A stretch of DNA of 64,000 nt from Caenorhabditis elegans (lineage: Eukaryota > Nematoda > Chromadorea > Rhabditida > Rhabditidae): assembly GCF_000002985.6 (NCBI RefSeq), contig NC_003280.10, positions 11,776,501 to 11,840,500 on the forward strand, read 5' to 3'. Each line of letters opens with the position of its first letter. Position 1 is the stretch's first letter. Of the stretch, positions 10,095 through 22,536 are shown in pieces. The translations under genes and the position numbers were made by a program. The notes beneath the pieces were generated by a model. That model had not been told where the DNA came from. It saw only the letters and a program-made list of their open reading frames with translations, and ran no database searches.

Positions 10095-13000
10095 TATGAA
10101 GCATATAGAACGGACATTGTTTGTCTAGATGAAGGTCACATTTACATTTAGAAGATATTTATGAGTGCGGGTAAAAGTTCAAGTAGCAGTTGACAACTGG
10201 AACATGAGTTGTCGAAAACCTTAGAGCTTGAAGGTTTTCTACTAGCTTCTATCTTGGTTCCCGTTGGTTCTATCAAACACTTGTCAACTGGCACATTGCG
10301 TGCGGTATAAGTCTTTATAATAAAGGTAACGCTTTCAGTATAGAATTCGATATTGTTAGATTAAGAATAAATCTAAATTGTTTAAATCATATTACAACCT
10401 ACAGTTTTATAGAATTTCAGTCCGTGAAAAATTGCAACAAAAGCTCACATTTTGCCAACGTTTTGATATTTCACCTAAACCGTTATTAAGTCAAAGTTTG
10501 GTTTATTTTAAGCCTATCGGTTTATTTCGGTAAAAATTTCTACATATATTTTGTTTCAAATTTCCTAATAAAAAGTTAACACGATATTGATTAACATCCC
10601 ACAGAATTTTTGAAATTCAGTCCAAAAAATCGCAATAACTCAGTGTTCAACTTTCATAATTTCGGAAGTCGACAAAATTTTTTTGCACAAGATTTATATT
10701 TTAATTGCGTTTTAATTCAGTGTATTTATAGTGCTTATAGTGTTTTTGAAAAATCCTTTTTTTTTTTGAAAATTCTATTTACCAAAACTTTGAATTATCA
10801 TTTTCGAAAATCTACGCATTTTTGGATTGATATTCGGTCATTTTGGACTCATTGTGTTTGAACAGGTCAAAAACTTAATTCAATTATTCTGTTCTAATTT
10901 TTTAGTTCAAAAACGCTAGAAGCTCCATGGGAGGGGGGGGGGGTAATATTAGGAAATATTGTGACAGAATTTTGATGTTTCACGGTTTTTTTTGAATCAC
11001 AAAGTCAAGATTTTTCAAAAATTCAATGCTGAAATATTATGTTCTGAATCGTATATGTATTTTTTGGGTACCACAATGAAGTTTATGCTAGAAAAGTTTT
11101 TTTAGGTTTGCCGAATCCGATGTTCCATAAAAGGTCCAAAAATATCTTGATAATTTAAAAACCAATCGAATATAACTTTTACAGCAACTTATGCTATTTT
11201 CCACCACTTCATGTGCCGCTTTAGTTATTTTGTAAAGCTTTAATGGTGTAATTAATGGTGTAAACAAAAAAAAATTAAAATCTATCAAACAAAAAATAAA
11301 TTGACAACATCTTCCAGATTCCTTCCCTCTAACCAAAAACCGCAGAGTTTATAGGTGCCCTCTCATGACAATATTTATTCGATTCTTATTTTTTATGACT
11401 CTTCGCTCCTAAACATTCTCTTTTAGCCACCACCTTCTCGACCGCCGTACAAGACAGTCAATTTTCAAATTTTATTGCGAGGCTCCCTGCCGCACCTTTT
11501 TATGCAGGCAGGACGCGAATCAGTCTTAGTAAACCATCATGATGTTTCAGTTCCACTTTCGAATGGAATTCCATCATTCCCATCCTCTTCTCCCTTGTCC
11601 TTTCCCTTCACTCACTCAACCAATCCATTCAAAAAAGTCAATTATCAGTTGTTGGGGGGACAACATGGGCAAACACCTTCTGACTCACTTTTGAACTTTA
11701 CGCATCTTTTCTAAAAGTGGAAGAGAGAGAAAGAATGCAAAAAAGAAAGAGACAGAAGAAGAAGAAAAGCACTAATAAATAGCCACCATTGTTGTCAATT
11801 AGGAGCATGACGTGGCGATAAAAGTTAACTTTTGGTGTTTGTTGAGCCGCGAGGGGTGCATGTATGGACGACCATAAGAATTCAAACTAAACTTGAGAAC
11901 ACCCAAATAAGACGTAATATAGTGAACTTTCTGGAAAATACAGTAGTTCCTTTTGAAGTTCTGCACTCAACTTTGACCGCTTTTCTCTTGTTTGTATATG
12001 CCAACTTTTTTAAAAAAGTTTATTAATTGATAACTTTTTGATTTCTGCATTATGGATATATAAATGTTGTTCGGCAAATTTTTTTTGTGTCTTTTTGAAA
12101 TTTTTCCAGTTTTCTTTAGAAATTTTTATAGAATTTACTTACTTTTCAAAATAAATGTCGGAGCACTCATAGGATGCGTAAAATTTTGCCGGTTAAAATT
12201 GAAACTCTGAAATTTCCAAAAAAAAGTGCAAAACCACAATTTGCTGAACATTTTCCCGTTTTCCGGAAAATTCGACAGGTAATTTGCCAGTTTGCCGATT
12301 TGCCGGAATTCTTCAATTTCGGCAATTTACCAATTTGTCGGAAAAAATCGCAATTGCTATGAGGCCTACAAAATAGGCAAATTTAACAATATTTGTTTTA
12401 AAAAAGTTTAAAGGCCTGAAACTTGTCAAAAACTTCGGCTAAAATTTTCCTGCAAATTACAGCTTTCAGCCAATTTTTTGTGATATTTCAAAAACTGTTC
12501 GAGGTATATAAAATTATCATAAAATGTTTCTACATTTTTAAACTATAAAAAGGGATTATAGCGGGAGCATATCGAAAGCGGGAGTTTTGTAGATTTTGTC
12601 CGTTTTTTAGAGGTCCTGCAACTTTGGCTGATTTATTTTTCACTTTTTGAAGAAAACTCGTTATTTTAATACTTTAACTCAAAAACCTGCTCAAATTTTT
12701 GTGACTTTAAAAGTGATACATTTATTTGGACAGAAAATATTTCAACTTCGACGTTTTCCAAAAACAATTCTAGCGAAAAACAGTTGATCATAAACTACAA
12801 TTTTTCTTTTTAAAGTAAAATTAGATGTTTAGTATCACTTTTGAAGCTATTTTCTGTTTAGGGCTAAATATTTCAAACAACAGGCTTGGTTTAGGTTTAT
12901 TTATAGTCCCTGTGTGCGCATTGTGATGTTTCCTATTGGGCACATTGCGAATTAACTGTGTAGAAAATTTCTGGAACTGCCCAGGAATTTTTTAAAATGT

Positions 13001-13541
13001 TTCAATTTCTATTTTTGCATTTCTATACATTTTCTATATTTTTGTTCAATAAGTTAGAAAACAAGTAAGCCCATATATTCCACAAAAAAGACTCCAGACT
13101 ATCTCCTTCCGAAAACAATAAAACTTGGCTCTCCCCTTCTCCTCTTCCCTGAAATTTCATTTCCCCGTGTCTTCTTCTAGATGTCAATAAGAACCTAGAT
13201 ATCCACCACCAACACCTAAAGAGTCTCCGCCCCTTACTGCTGCTGCTGCGCGAGATACTTCAAACAACTACTCTGCCTCGAGACACAGGCCCAGTTGTCT
13301 CTCTTTCTCCAGTCTGATGTTCTTCTTCTCGTCTACTACTACTGTAGGCAATTGACTCCGCCCACCTCCCCAGCGGTCTTGTGTCTCGGTGCCATTCCTA
13401 CCCAATGAGATCATCATTCTAATAATGTTGTGTGTGTGTGTTCCTATATACACAAAAGCTTTTTCTTCAGTTTTTTGTCTCCCCTGTTTTCAGCAACCAC
13501 TTTTTTTCTGTTCAAAATTGTGTCATTTATTTCCAGCAGAG

Positions 13542-16500
13542 ATGTCACTACTCCAACGACCGCCACTTCCGGCCAGCTCAGGTGACTAATTAGGCAACTT
13601 GTCACTTGTAACTGTTTGCGCTTTTAACTTTAAGCGACCTCTAAGGTTCTGTACAAGATTGATTAGGCACCTATCTGTAATTTAGTGAGTGGCCTGAAAC
13701 AAATCTTGTCTAACTGTAAGCCTAGCCTATTTCTGAGCCGGGGGCAACTTCATTTGATCTCTAGAAATTGCGCCAAAATTGTGCACATGATATGCTTCGT
13801 TTTTCCATTTTTCTAGAGGTTAAACATTGCATGACTTCTCGAAAGTATAAGGATTAGATCAACAGGCACCTGTCTGGAAGTACACCTGACCGTTAGATGA
13901 CATCAACTTCACGATCTCAAGTGACTTCTGGGCACCTGTCTGAAAATCTTTGGCATGCCCCCTCAGGTTTAGTATACGAAGAAACGCGAGAGTGTTCATA
14001 CAGTGTGCAGTTGAACAACAATACAGACAGAGTCACTAAAAAACATAACTGTTGGCGCAGCGACGACAAAGCTTCTTCTTCTTCTCTCACTTTTTTCCCT
14101 TCTCTTGTTGCCCACCCTCCCACTCTTTTTTCTTGTGTCAGTTGATCACAATCAGCGAAATCACAAGAGTTTCTTGGTTCTAGCACCTATTCTTCTTCTT
14201 CTTCTTCTTCTCTTTTTGTTTGTCCCCTTCCTCCCCATTCTATAACAAATTTCTTTCCAGGAATGGACGAACAGACTCCACGCATCGGTGCTCCGTTTCC
14301 TTTCATGTGCCCCACCTCGTCGCCGTCGTCTGCCGTCTTTCCGCCACCTCTTCACATTTTCCCGCCACACATGCAACAACAGTATTTTTTGAATATTATG
14401 CAACTTGTCCAGCAACAGCAATATCAGCAGAGGTTGAGCTCGGGAGGCTCGCCGGTCAACTCGGATCAGGCGTCGTCGAGAAGTGAATCGCCGCAGACTA
14501 AAAGTGAGTCAATCAATTCTTTATTACATCTATTGAAATTTAGACTTTATTAGTCTTAAAAAAACACACCTGGAAATTTTATTTGACAGTTTATATCTCG
14601 GCCCATCTTTAATATTCCCCAAGTTGGTATTCAGCAAATATTATGCCAGTCGGCAATATTTCTAAAACGTCAAACACAACTAACTTGTCGGCTGTCAAAG
14701 TTCAGTAGTTTAACTCCCAGGTACCTCGCCTATGTAGGTGACAGATAGCTGTATCTAAATGAGCTCCACCTAATTGCACTACTGCACCTGACTACTTCAC
14801 TCTAAAAGGTTATAACTCGGTTCATTTGATGGATAAAAATAAATAATAAACTAAAAACAATAGAAATAGAACTAACAAATATTTCGTCAATTGACAATTT
14901 TTGAATGGAACAAACGTCAACTGAGATATAAGCTGTCAAAGTTGAGTAATTAGGTGCTAAACGTTAACTTTGACTGATTTTTCGAGTAGCTAAAAAGTGT
15001 CTTATAGCCCTCACCTGTGATCTAACATAAACTTCGGTCGCTTCAAGACCCTAACTAGATGATGAGCTCAATGAGATTACTTAATAGAGTAACTCCTTCA
15101 AGTTGTGACTGCCAAAAGTCACTTCATCCCTCTGATTAGTTGTTCTTCTCCTCCTCTTCACTTGACAACCAACCTGACATTTAAACATCTGCACTTATCC
15201 ATTCCCCAATTCCTATTCAAAATTGTGGCAGGTCATTACAACGTGTTAATCCCGGGGTAAATGGTCTGGGAATCTTGGAATCCGCGTCTTGGACTCGGCT
15301 TCTTTCCCATCGTAAAGATCGTGGAGAACAATGTCTTCTTTGTCTCACCCTGTCGTCTGCTCCATATTGATACCGTATCTCATCCGAGTGACACCAATTA
15401 CGAACATCACCTACTTCTTCTTCTGAGGCTATGTACTCAAATAAGGGGGTAAAGTCTCCGAAGCGTCTAACTTCCGGTCACGACCCATCGCACACGACCT
15501 CGTGTCACTTCTTCTACTCCTTCCGATTTCGTGATATATTAGAGTACACTTTCTTGTGCGCCCCTACCTCCCCCCCCACAATTCAACCATTTACGAGGTA
15601 AAATCATCAATAGTGGTGTGGAACAATACAACAACGATGAGTGTCAGGAGGATCTAGTTCTTTCCGGATAGGTGAGAAATGAGACGTCTCGGAGAAGATC
15701 CTCGAATTTCCATTTGACTGCATTCTATGATAGTAAAGAAGTTTCTCATGGCGTGTGTCTTTAGGGGGAGGAAAAGAAGTTCTTCCTATTGTTATTTAAA
15801 TCAACATAAGACCGGCCGACTCGTCTCCTCTCCACCACCAGCACCTACTTCTTCTTCTTCCTCTCCATGACTTACAGTACCTCGTAAATGAAAATGTTGC
15901 AGTGTGTGTGTATCAAGTCGTAAAATTGAACACACGCCTCAACAGAGAGAGTCGTAATTCAAAGTCATCGCAACACCCGGCAGAAGGAGCGAGCGAGAGA
16001 GAGAACATGATGACAGAATTATGAGGGAATGTACACACAGGTGCACCAAAAGTTCGAGGACACTAGTCATCATCGGAAGGCGCGCGAAACGAGCTTTGAA
16101 GTTTTTTGTGGAGTGGGTTGCGTAATGAAGGTGTTGGACAGGTTGCATCAGTGCAAAATTGAAAGAGATACCGATTGGGGATTTAGCTGTGAGAGGTGTC
16201 ACTTCTTGCACAGTTCATTTTCAATATGTCGATCAGGATCTCTGCAGAATTCGCATGATGGGCACACCACAACTTCTCCATCGGGCTCACATAGGCATTG
16301 TGTACATATTGCGATTTAACTCTGAACGTCTCGAAAACAGGAAAACCCCATTAGTTCTTGGAATGAAAAGTTGGGGGAGGTTTTCCGTGGAAAGTGTATG
16401 TTTTTGCTGAGCGCCCGAGAGTTGATATATTATGCGCGAACGAGTCCCAACGTCCCAGGGGTATATCGACAGGCGGCGACTTCAAAACGAGCCACATTTC

Positions 16501-19500
16501 AATTAGAGCAAGGAGGAAAGAGTTTGGGCGCCAAAGTGTCAGAAGCCTAGTGGTGGTGGTAACAAAAAAGAAGTGTTTTATTAGTGGACTGGGAGGAGGA
16601 TGTTGAGCAATGCCCGTTGAAATATGAGTGACTTGAGAGCATCTTCCGTTTCACCCCGCTTCCTTGTATTCTTGGATTCAATTTGTGAGTTGCGGGTTTT
16701 TATCTGAAGAAACAGGGATTGCAGGAAGAGTCAGAGAAATGATAGTTGCTAGCTACACCTACAAAATTAATATCTTGGATTAGCACATCAAATTCCTGAA
16801 AAATTGTAAACTGACCAAATATTTGTCATAAAATTTTGAACATTTTGACAATTAAAGTTTTTAATAAATCTCTAGAACTTTTTAGCTTATACTCTTTGAA
16901 ACGTACTCTGGTTTTGTAAACCTTTAAAAAGTGAAGCTTCACCTTTGCTACGGGAGCAGTGCAGATAACTGTCAACTGAGAAAAGTTTACAATTTTTTTC
17001 CAAACATTTCATAGTTTTCTCCAATTTTTTAGATATAGATCACAACTTGTTCTTTTGGCCTCGGCTCAAATACCGTATATCTTCACTCCGAACTACTTCA
17101 CTTTGAGAGGTGATATCTCGGTTCAATTTAAAGATATCAATAAATTTTTAACTACAAAAATATAGGGAAAGGTCTAATAAACATTTTATCAGTTGACAAT
17201 TTTTAAACAAACCAAACGACAACTAACTAAGATATATGCTGCCAAAGTCAATGTGCAATATGAAGCAAATTTTCAGTTTGCTAGTTCTTAGTATGAACAC
17301 TTTCGAAATTAGGTCCTGACCATGTTAGCTATCTCTAAAAGCCTATTTATTTAACAATTGTTTTGCTTCACATACTTTAATGTTCATCTCCAGAAGATTA
17401 GGAGAGGTGTCACCTGCCAGCCGCCGCATCAGGCAATAAAACATGGAGCCTCATCTGGCTTTTGTTGTCTTTTGTTGTGAGCCTCCGAGAAAACGAAGAC
17501 GATATCTCATTTGACACATACATAAACATGCTTCTTTTAGGGGCCTAAGGGGTTGGTGCTATGTGTGTGTGTGTGAAAAGAAAAGCAATTTAGTCGGCGA
17601 TAAACTTTGCAATAAAACCATCTAGCTTCGGAATAAGAAGACACCCCCAGTGTTTGCTGGCTGCCTTTTCTTCTAGATGATTGACAATGAGATGATGGCA
17701 AACAGGACGTCGAGTCTTCTTATTCTGGAGGAGAAGAAACCAATATAACCTTGGCTGTCTTTTTCCCTCTTACAAAATGATCTCACAGAGCATCATGTGG
17801 GTTGTATCATGCAGAGTTTATGACTTTGCGGCGCGTGTGGTAAACTGAGAAGGGTGGCCCCGTAGTTTAATGATAATATGACACTTGGTAATCGAGTGGT
17901 TTTTCGGGATCCTGGATTCTGGATTCAAAAGCTCATCCGGTAAGAGACAAACTGACTGATCGCAATCTCTTAGTCACATCTGCGTCAGTGTTCTTTTTGA
18001 TAAGCATCTTTTACTCACACAGTTTATGAGTAGTGGATTGAGTGATAAATGTGTGTGTTGAGTAGAGAGAGAGTAGCTAAGGACAGATGGATGAAAGGCG
18101 GCACCGCCACACAGTTAGGCGTCATGATTAATTGGCGGATGGCGGGCAGGGAGACACCTCCTGTCGACTCATTAATTGGCTCTTAGTTTCTCGCATTGAT
18201 TCGAATTCGATTCCGGGGTGGAAGAACGACGTAATCGTAAATTAGCATAAGTACACATATACCTTGGGAAACTGTTTTACTTCTGAAGTTACCGCCACCG
18301 ATGCCGTTGACTATTTGGAATCTTATTAGGTACATGATTCTATTGTAAAGCAAGGGAAATTTGAATCTAGGTTATCAGGCGGGCGTGCCTACCTACGTGC
18401 CTATCAAATGCCTATTACCGAATTCTTGTCAACGAAGTAGATATTTTTACAAACCACATGTCCTAGACTAAGCTGACAACTTTGATAATTCTTCATGAAA
18501 GTTAGATAGTTTCTAGATTTTCAGAAGGATTTGAAAAAAGACAGACGAGTAGGCAGAAGGCAGGTATAGATCGCCTAGAAGGCAGGCAGGTAGTCACGTG
18601 CCTACTTTAAAATCGTATGCCTAACCAATTAAAGTTAAATACCATTTAACAGACGTTTTCTTAAAATTAGAGGTTTTCTAGGTTCTTGCCTACGTTCCTA
18701 TTTACTGCCCAATTTTGAATTACAGTGAAATGTTCAGTGTTTCGGGGACAGGCCTAGAAGGCAAGCAGGTATGCCTGTTTTAGAGGCGTATGCCTACCCA
18801 ATTAGAGGTAACTTGTCATTTACAGGTATGTAGATCAAACACGTAGATAAATTAGCATAGGTACACACAGTTTCCCACTTTAGATGTTTCCGCCCCAACT
18901 GAATATGATTAACTAGGACTAGAGGAGATGGGTAATAAAATTTGCGGTACACTATTTGTTTGTCCTCCACCCCAAACAACAAGGCCATCATCATCATCAG
19001 CATGTTACAGAATTAATACTCGACGAGGACGGATGTGCGACGTGTTCGGTGTGCACAGAGAAGGTTCCAGAGGCCGAATGGAATAGTCATATTGAATTGG
19101 AAAAAGAGAGACTCATCAGTTATATCACCTTGTGAGTTTGGGGAAACTGATAGAAACCTAGGCAATAGTTTAAATTTTCTCGGAAGTTTGTTTGAGGCCT
19201 TGAAAATGGTGTGCATCACTATCTGAAAACATAAAAACCTATCTTCAGAACAAAAGAAAAGAGGGAACGAGACCGAGAGAACACACCAGACCATTTCGAT
19301 CAGAAAAGGAAGCGCGAGCTCGAGTTGCAAAGGATCAGAAATAATCAGAATAAGAGACAGTCATGTGGGTTTTTACTTCCAAAACAGTTCACAAAACTCC
19401 ATCAAATTTTCAGTAAAACGTGGACCCCAACTAGTCCGTGACTGCTTGACTCCATTCAGCAGACAATCCAACGATGAGACTGGTTCCAGTGAGTCACCTG

Positions 19501-20463
19501 ACATGAAGAAGGATGATGAATTCTACATGAAGTGCACCACTTGCCATGTAAGTTTTAAAGTCAATTTTTGGCTGAAAGTTATGAGAAATAATTTCAGCAA
19601 CCCTGCTCCTACGCCATAGTGATGTCTGCATTTGACCGTCCGAAATGCCAAATTTGTTTTGACCTGGTTCGAGCCGCAGTTCTCAATTCAGCGGTATGTA
19701 CTTGAATTCGGCCGTTTTTTGGGGGTCGTCGACAGGTGGCCGGCCACCTTCTTGGGAGAGGCGGCGGGCCGATCAAAGCACGATTCGTGCTAATGAGGTT
19801 GTGTAATATAAAGAGGAGAGGCGATGGTTACAGTAAGAGGGATGATGAAGAGTGGGCGACATTGGCACTTGTGATGACACCATCTAAAGTGGAAGTGATG
19901 CGCTTTTTGAAAATGTTTTGAGCATTCAAAAAAAAAAAGAAAAAGGGCTGATCTAGGTTATTACTGTATATTGGGGCATATAGTAAAAGTTCAATGAGCT
20001 TATCATTTGCATACGGTAGGCGTAGGTCGCCTTGGAGGCAGACAAGTAGATGCCTAGGTAGAAAGCAGTGCACTTTCCAAATTGAAACAAAACAATTTTA
20101 AACCGAATTGTTGGAATCAAAAAAGAGAGAGTAAAAAGTGATGTCTATTTGAGTTTTAGTTTAAGACGTATGCGCCTGCCTGCATACCTATCTCTTTTGA
20201 AGTCACGTGCACCTTGGTAGGTACGCGGGCAGGCAAAAAGCAGGTGTAGGTAACATTGGAGGCAGAAAATCAGGTTTCAAAAAAAGTAGTAAGCTTACAT
20301 CGTACTGTAGGAGCTGAAAGGATCTTACAGTACTCCCCGAACAGTTAACTTTTTCCAGGCGAGCCCAACATCCTCAGCTACCAAAGAAGATCCTGACCAT
20401 GACAGCAGCCCGCCGGCGTGCAAGAAAATGAAAATTGAAGACCTAATCGACACGAGTGTCTAA
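13542..20463 (+). CDS. 205-residue Pro/Ser/Gln-rich protein with Cys-rich putative zinc motif
   Basis: Five exons join in phase: 13542-13581, 14261-14503, 19414-19547, 19598-19693 and 20359-20463. Product (205 aa): MSLLQRPPLPASSG, a Pro/Ser-rich part (PFPFMCPTSSPSSAVFPPP), a Gln-rich helix (MQQQYFLNIMQLVQQQQYQQ), a Ser-rich part, then KCTTCHQPCSY followed by RPKCQICFD, which together give two CxxC pairs and could bind one zinc, and a basic-acidic tail (CKKMKIEDLIDTSV) with a possible nuclear signal. A nuclear regulator is plausible. The 4.9 kb intron (14504-19413) and long upstream region fit a developmentally regulated gene. An ATG at 14263 in exon 2 is an alternative start in the same frame. 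I do not recognise the family by name. A poly(A) signal AATAAA lies at about 20791. Confidence 0.75.
14774..14952 (+). repeat. dispersed short inverted-repeat element, copy a
   Basis: A member of a family of about 180 bp seen seven times in this window. Shared order: TACTTCACT, a TATCTCGGTTCATTT block, AACTACAAAA, TAGAAAAAG, TTGTCAGTTGACAATTTTT, GAACAAACGACAACTGAGAT and ATAAGCTGTCAAAGTTGAG. It lies in the large intron of the 205-residue protein gene. Confidence 0.7.
17071..17261 (+). repeat. dispersed short inverted-repeat element, copy b
   Basis: Same family as copy a, with GAACTACTTCACTTTGAGAGG at the start and GCCAAAGTCAATGTGCAAT at the end. It is in the same 4.9 kb intron. Confidence 0.7.
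17857..17945 (+). ncRNA. tRNA-like sequence, probably not a functional tRNA
   Basis: GGCCCCGTAGTTTAATGA resembles a tRNA acceptor plus A box, and GGATTCAAAAGC further on resembles a B box. I could not fold a convincing cloverleaf by hand; the spacing is about right but the T stem is poor. Confidence 0.2.
18369..18830. repeat. degenerate GCCTAC/GTAGGC minisatellite cluster
   Basis: Scattered units such as GTGCCTACCTACGTGCC and AGGCAGGCAGGTAG occur in both orientations. The same motif recurs at about 20000-20275, 30510-30775, 36370-36545, 58680-58735 and 63935-64000. Confidence 0.6.
20000..20275. repeat. degenerate GTAGGC/GCCTAC minisatellite cluster in last intron
   Basis: Units like GTAGGCGTAGGTCGCC, GCCTGCCTGCATACC and GCGGGCAGGCAAAAAGCAGG recur between 19694 and 20358, inside the last intron of the 205-residue protein gene. 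Confidence 0.6.
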
Positions 20464-22536
20464 TATAATCTGTGCCATTTCTCGTTCCAAAAAAGAAAAA
20501 AACACGACTCCAACCACACATTTCATCAGGGTACTTCTATTGCATACAGCTTTTAATGAAAATATATTTATTACTTACATTCTCTTTTTTTCTAGAATCT
20601 TTCATCCCTTCCTTCCCAAAAAAACCACGCAAAATACCTAGTCTTCTCATTTTCTCCTATTTTTTAAAATTATTTTTCTCTTTATTCTCCTTTTTTCCTG
20701 ACTCCCAATTGACTTCTGTTTCAGTAGATTTCCCGAAAAATTGTCCGTGTGAACCATTGTTCGTATTAAATGTATTGTTTGATTTGTTAGAAATAAAACA
20801 GAACCAAAAGAAAATTAGACATAGAAAAAGGGGTAAATTGATAAGAAAACTGATGTCTTAACTGATAACAAGCAATTTTGTAAACAATACTTGTATTACT
20901 GACATTTATATGGGGTTTTTTTTGTAGCTATCAAGTTTTTTAATTGATTTTTTTTTAAAGATAGTGCTCAATTTTTATCAGTTCTACTTTTCCTTGGCTC
21001 AAGTTTCCATTTTCCTCGTTCTAAAAAAGACACAACAAGTAATTTTGCGCCACCGACTAATCAGGGATGTGCAGCAATGCTGATTGGTGAAGATTTGTAG
21101 GGGGAAATTCAAATTGTTTGAAGTTTTGCGTTAAGTTTTGTACGCAAAAAATCTGAAAATTGTCGAAAATCTTTGATGTTAATTTTTTTAAATCTGGGTG
21201 ATCGGTTTTCGAAAAAAAATTGTTTCTTATTTTTAGAGCCGAGTTCTAAATTTTTGTAGAGCTCTCGAATTTCAAAAATTTGAAATTTTTTGAAATTTTT
21301 AGTAAATAAATATGTTTTCCATAGCTTTTCACATCGATATAAATTACCAAACATTTCGAAACATTCCAAAACTCTCAGATAAAATTGCTTCCCACAAAAG
21401 TTCAACATGCAGAGTAAAAATAGGCCTCCGTGAAATATGCCAACATTCGGAAAACTTCCGGCAATTCTCTATTTCTTCATATGTTCGTGTGTTTTAGGTA
21501 ACCTACACTGCAGGCTGTTCTATGTTTTGTCAAAGAATTTTTTAATGCCAAAGTATTTATTATTATAGAAATGTACTTTTGCAGAGCCTCTATAAAAATT
21601 CACTGTTACTGTTTTCTGAAAAAAATTACATTGAAATAAATAACAGTTTACTAAAATCTATAAAACATTCGCACAGACTCATGAATATTCAAAAAAATGT
21701 AAATTTTTCAAAAGTAACAGTATTTATAAGAACTGCTTTATTTTTACATGCTATTTTTTCCATATTTTAAAAATTGTCGAACCATTTTTATGAGTCTTCT
21801 GCCTTCCCTCAAATTGAGCACTTTGATTTTTTTGAAACACTAAAAAGCGCTCTTAAATGTTTCATTTTAGCGGACTAAAAATTTCGCAAGTATAGTTGAG
21901 GTCTAGGTTTAATATTCGAACTCAAAAATTTCACATCCAAATTTCATAATCATCTTATGCAAATTTTTCTAAACACAGTTTTCATGCATATCATTTCAGT
22001 AGGCTGAGTGATTGTTGACCTGCCACTAAACCTGAAAACACAGTTAAAATTGCAAAAGATTTTTCCAAAAAGTAAGTGCGTGTTCACAGACTTTATGATT
22101 TTTTTCATGTAGTTTGAAAACACAATGTTATTTTGGTAAAACTTTGAAACTTCTCTAAAGCATATACACGTAACTAATAGTAAATAGTATCAAATTCCCT
22201 AATCTTCTCACTCAAAATTTGCACAATTCTCTAGTTTTGTTGATTTTCTACCTACTAAAAATGTATTGTTAAATTTGGAAAAAGCTTGTAAAAACTGGAA
22301 CTCTTCCAAATATTATGCCCTTCTTTGTGTAGTTTTCAGAACAAATGCTATAGGGAATTTCTGTAGAAAAAAACCTGGTCGAATTAGTAGACACATATAC
22401 CTATTTTCTCCTTGTTTTCCCCTGATGTTTGACCGATTATGGTGGAGGTCACTTTCTCCATTATAGACACACTTGGGTACATTTTGGTTTCTCATTTCGT
22501 TTCTTTTTCATATAGTTCAACATTTTCCAATTCCAG
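20464..22536. other. intergenic region upstream of hda-5
   Basis: AT-rich sequence without supported exons. The part at 20828-21045 reappears at about 26069-26283 in front of the partial hda-5 copy. A TTCCAATTCCAG acceptor directly before the hda-5 ATG suggests a trans-splice site or the end of a 5'UTR intron. Confidence 0.5.

Larger units (their letters stand above)
8131..13541. other. long gene-poor regulatory or intergenic stretch
   Basis: There is no convincing coding exon in 5.4 kb upstream of the 205-residue protein gene, apart from a possible alternative first exon noted separately. It holds short dispersed repeats (GCCTTTAAAGAGTACTGTA at about 8713 and 9149), a GA microsatellite, a G-run at about 10929-10939 and many T-runs. 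The length suggests elaborate transcriptional control of the downstream gene. Confidence 0.4.

Noticed and set aside
16029-16606. Three overlapping plus-strand frames in the 4.9 kb intron
   Set aside because: They lack suitable splice borders and protein-like patterns; no evidence for a nested gene.
20456-20861. Plus-strand frames after the 205-residue gene
   Set aside because: Phe/Ser-rich translation of a T/C-rich 3'UTR, with the gene's poly(A) signal inside.
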